NCBI GenBank assembly: GCA_001464955.1
Contig: LNEM01000011.1
Span: 1 to 64,000, forward strand
Direction: 5' to 3'
Source: Rhizobiales bacterium Ga0077537
GTDB lineage: Bacteria; Pseudomonadota; Alphaproteobacteria; Rhizobiales; Hyphomicrobiaceae
DNA: 64,000 bases
Notes under the pieces: generated by a model
Seen by the model: only the letters and a program-made list of their open reading frames with translations
The model's database searches: none
What the model was told of the DNA's origin: nothing
Program-made: the position numbers and the translations under genes
Shown here: positions 63,241 through 64,000 of the stretch, in pieces
Position numbering within the stretch: the first letter of the stretch is position 1
How the letters are laid out: the number at the start of each line of letters is the position of its first letter

Positions 63241-64000
63241 TCATGGATCCCGCGTTTTCGGCGGCGCCCGCATCGCCAGCGCGAGCGGGATGGAGAGCGT
63301 CGCGGTGATGGCGAACAGATAGAAGGCGTTGATGTAGCCGATCATCGCCGCCTGCCGTTGGATCTCTCCGGCAAGGGCGAACAGGCTGCGCGGTGTCGCC
63401 GTGCTCCAGAGCCCGACGGCCTCCGGCAGCGCCAGCGTCTTGTTGAAGTCGGTGACGAACTCCATCATCCCCGAGTAGCTGGCGGCCGTCGAGCGCACCA
63501 GAAGCAGGATCGAGAGCGAGATGAAGATGCTCGATCCGAAATTCCGCACGAGATGAAAGAGCGCCATTCCCTCGGTGATCTGCCGCACCGGCAGGGTGGC
63601 GAACGCGAGCACCGACATGGGCGTGAAGGCGAGCCCGAAGCCGAAGCCCTGCACGAAGTTCGTCCAGAAGACGAGGCTCGACGTCAGGTTGATGTCGAGC
63701 TGCGCCATGGCGAACCCGGACACCGCCTGCGCCCCGAGCCCGCAGGCGAGCGCCGTTCGCGGATAGTACTTGGTCATCGGCACGATGATCAGGAACGACG
63801 CCCAGTTGCCGAGCCCGCGCCCGGCGAGCAGCATCCCGATCGCGTCGTCCGGATAGCCCCTTAGATCGTGCAGCAGCCCGGGAAAGAGCACCATCGGCGT
63901 GAAGCTCAGCATCCCCATCACGAACGCGACCACGAGCCCGATCGAGAAGTTCCGGTCGAGCAGGATGCGCATGTCGACGAACGGTTTGTCGCTCGTCAGG
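63241..64000 (-). CDS. DHA2-type MFS transporter (EmrB-like), C-terminal part only
   Basis: About 250 residues are visible: several membrane helices, including FSIGLVVAFVMGMLSFTPM, FWTNFVQGFGFGLAFTPMSVLAFATLP and SYSGMMEFVTDFNKTLALP, ending in a short basic tail. LLDRNFSIG and the FTPMSVLAFATLPV loop are typical of the last six helices of 14-helix drug-efflux pumps (EmrB/QacA). The frame continues past position 64000 (reading DKPFVDMRILLDRN), so the N-terminal half lies outside the window. These pumps export hydrophobic compounds or uncouplers with a periplasmic adaptor, not seen here. Confidence 0.85.
   Translation of the reverse strand, partial: LTSDKPFVDMRILLDRNFSIGLVVAFVMGMLSFTPMVLFPGLLHDLRGYPDDAIGMLLAGRGLGNWASFLIIVPMTKYYPRTALACGLGAQAVSGFAMAQLDINLTSSLVFWTNFVQGFGFGLAFTPMSVLAFATLPVRQITEGMALFHLVRNFGSSIFISLSILLLVRSTAASYSGMMEFVTDFNKTLALPEAVGLWSTATPRSLFALAGEIQRQAAMIGYINAFYLFAITATLSIPLALAMRAPPKTRDP

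Overview
The window is a GC-rich stretch of an alphaproteobacterial chromosome, probably from the Hyphomicrobiales. Pointers are the purL-bolA-monothiol glutaredoxin order, an ExoF-like export protein, paired ATP-grasp/alpha-E/transglutaminase cassettes, pyrB with a degenerate dihydroorotase partner, plsY-dprA, and topA. The genus cannot be fixed from sequence alone. No rRNA, tRNA, CRISPR array or phage genes were seen.

Region 1 (1-17.6 kb) is an exopolysaccharide locus. A glycosyltransferase at the left edge is cut by the end of an IS3-family element. wecB and wecC (UDP-ManNAc/ManNAcA supply) and a flippase run rightward. A leftward trio (ExoF-like exporter, P-loop-less tyrosine-kinase-like protein, glycosyltransferase) follows. 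A rightward operon then carries two glycosyltransferases, a 1146-residue exported DUF4091-like protein, a Wzy/ligase-type membrane protein and a Wzz-type chain-length regulator.

Region 2 (17.6-30.7 kb) is the most unusual part. Ten to twenty bases after wzz, on the same strand, lie a 4'-phosphopantetheinyl transferase and a two-protein NRPS-PKS line. The NRPS reads formyltransferase, condensation remnant, adenylation domain split by a luciferase-like monooxygenase, and carrier. Its specificity residues read DILQLGMVWK, close to the glycine code. The PKS reads KS-AT-KR-DH-ACP-TE-TE. Together they suggest an N-formylglycine starter, one (probably malonyl) extension, and release by tandem thioesterases. 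No such compact line is known to me.

Region 3 (30.7-38.8 kb) is housekeeping: a MaoC-like protein, TfoX-domain and DUF924 proteins, an A-type Fe-S carrier, purL, bolA, grxD, a duplicated PqiA protein, TrmO and a GST. Region 4 (38.8-48.4 kb) holds two leftward cassettes of circularly permuted ATP-grasp, alpha-E and transglutaminase-like proteins, thought to make or process an unknown peptide.

Region 5 (48.5-54.9 kb) has an MFS transporter, phosphoesterase, Nudix and GNAT enzymes, three small secreted proteins (two His/Tyr/Gly-rich, one with a 12-residue repeat) and an alpha/beta hydrolase. Region 6 (55-64 kb) holds pyrB with a probably non-catalytic pyrC', plsY, dprA, a small Asp/Arg-rich protein, topA, a PaaI-type thioesterase and the C-terminal part of a DHA2-type MFS pump running off the right edge.
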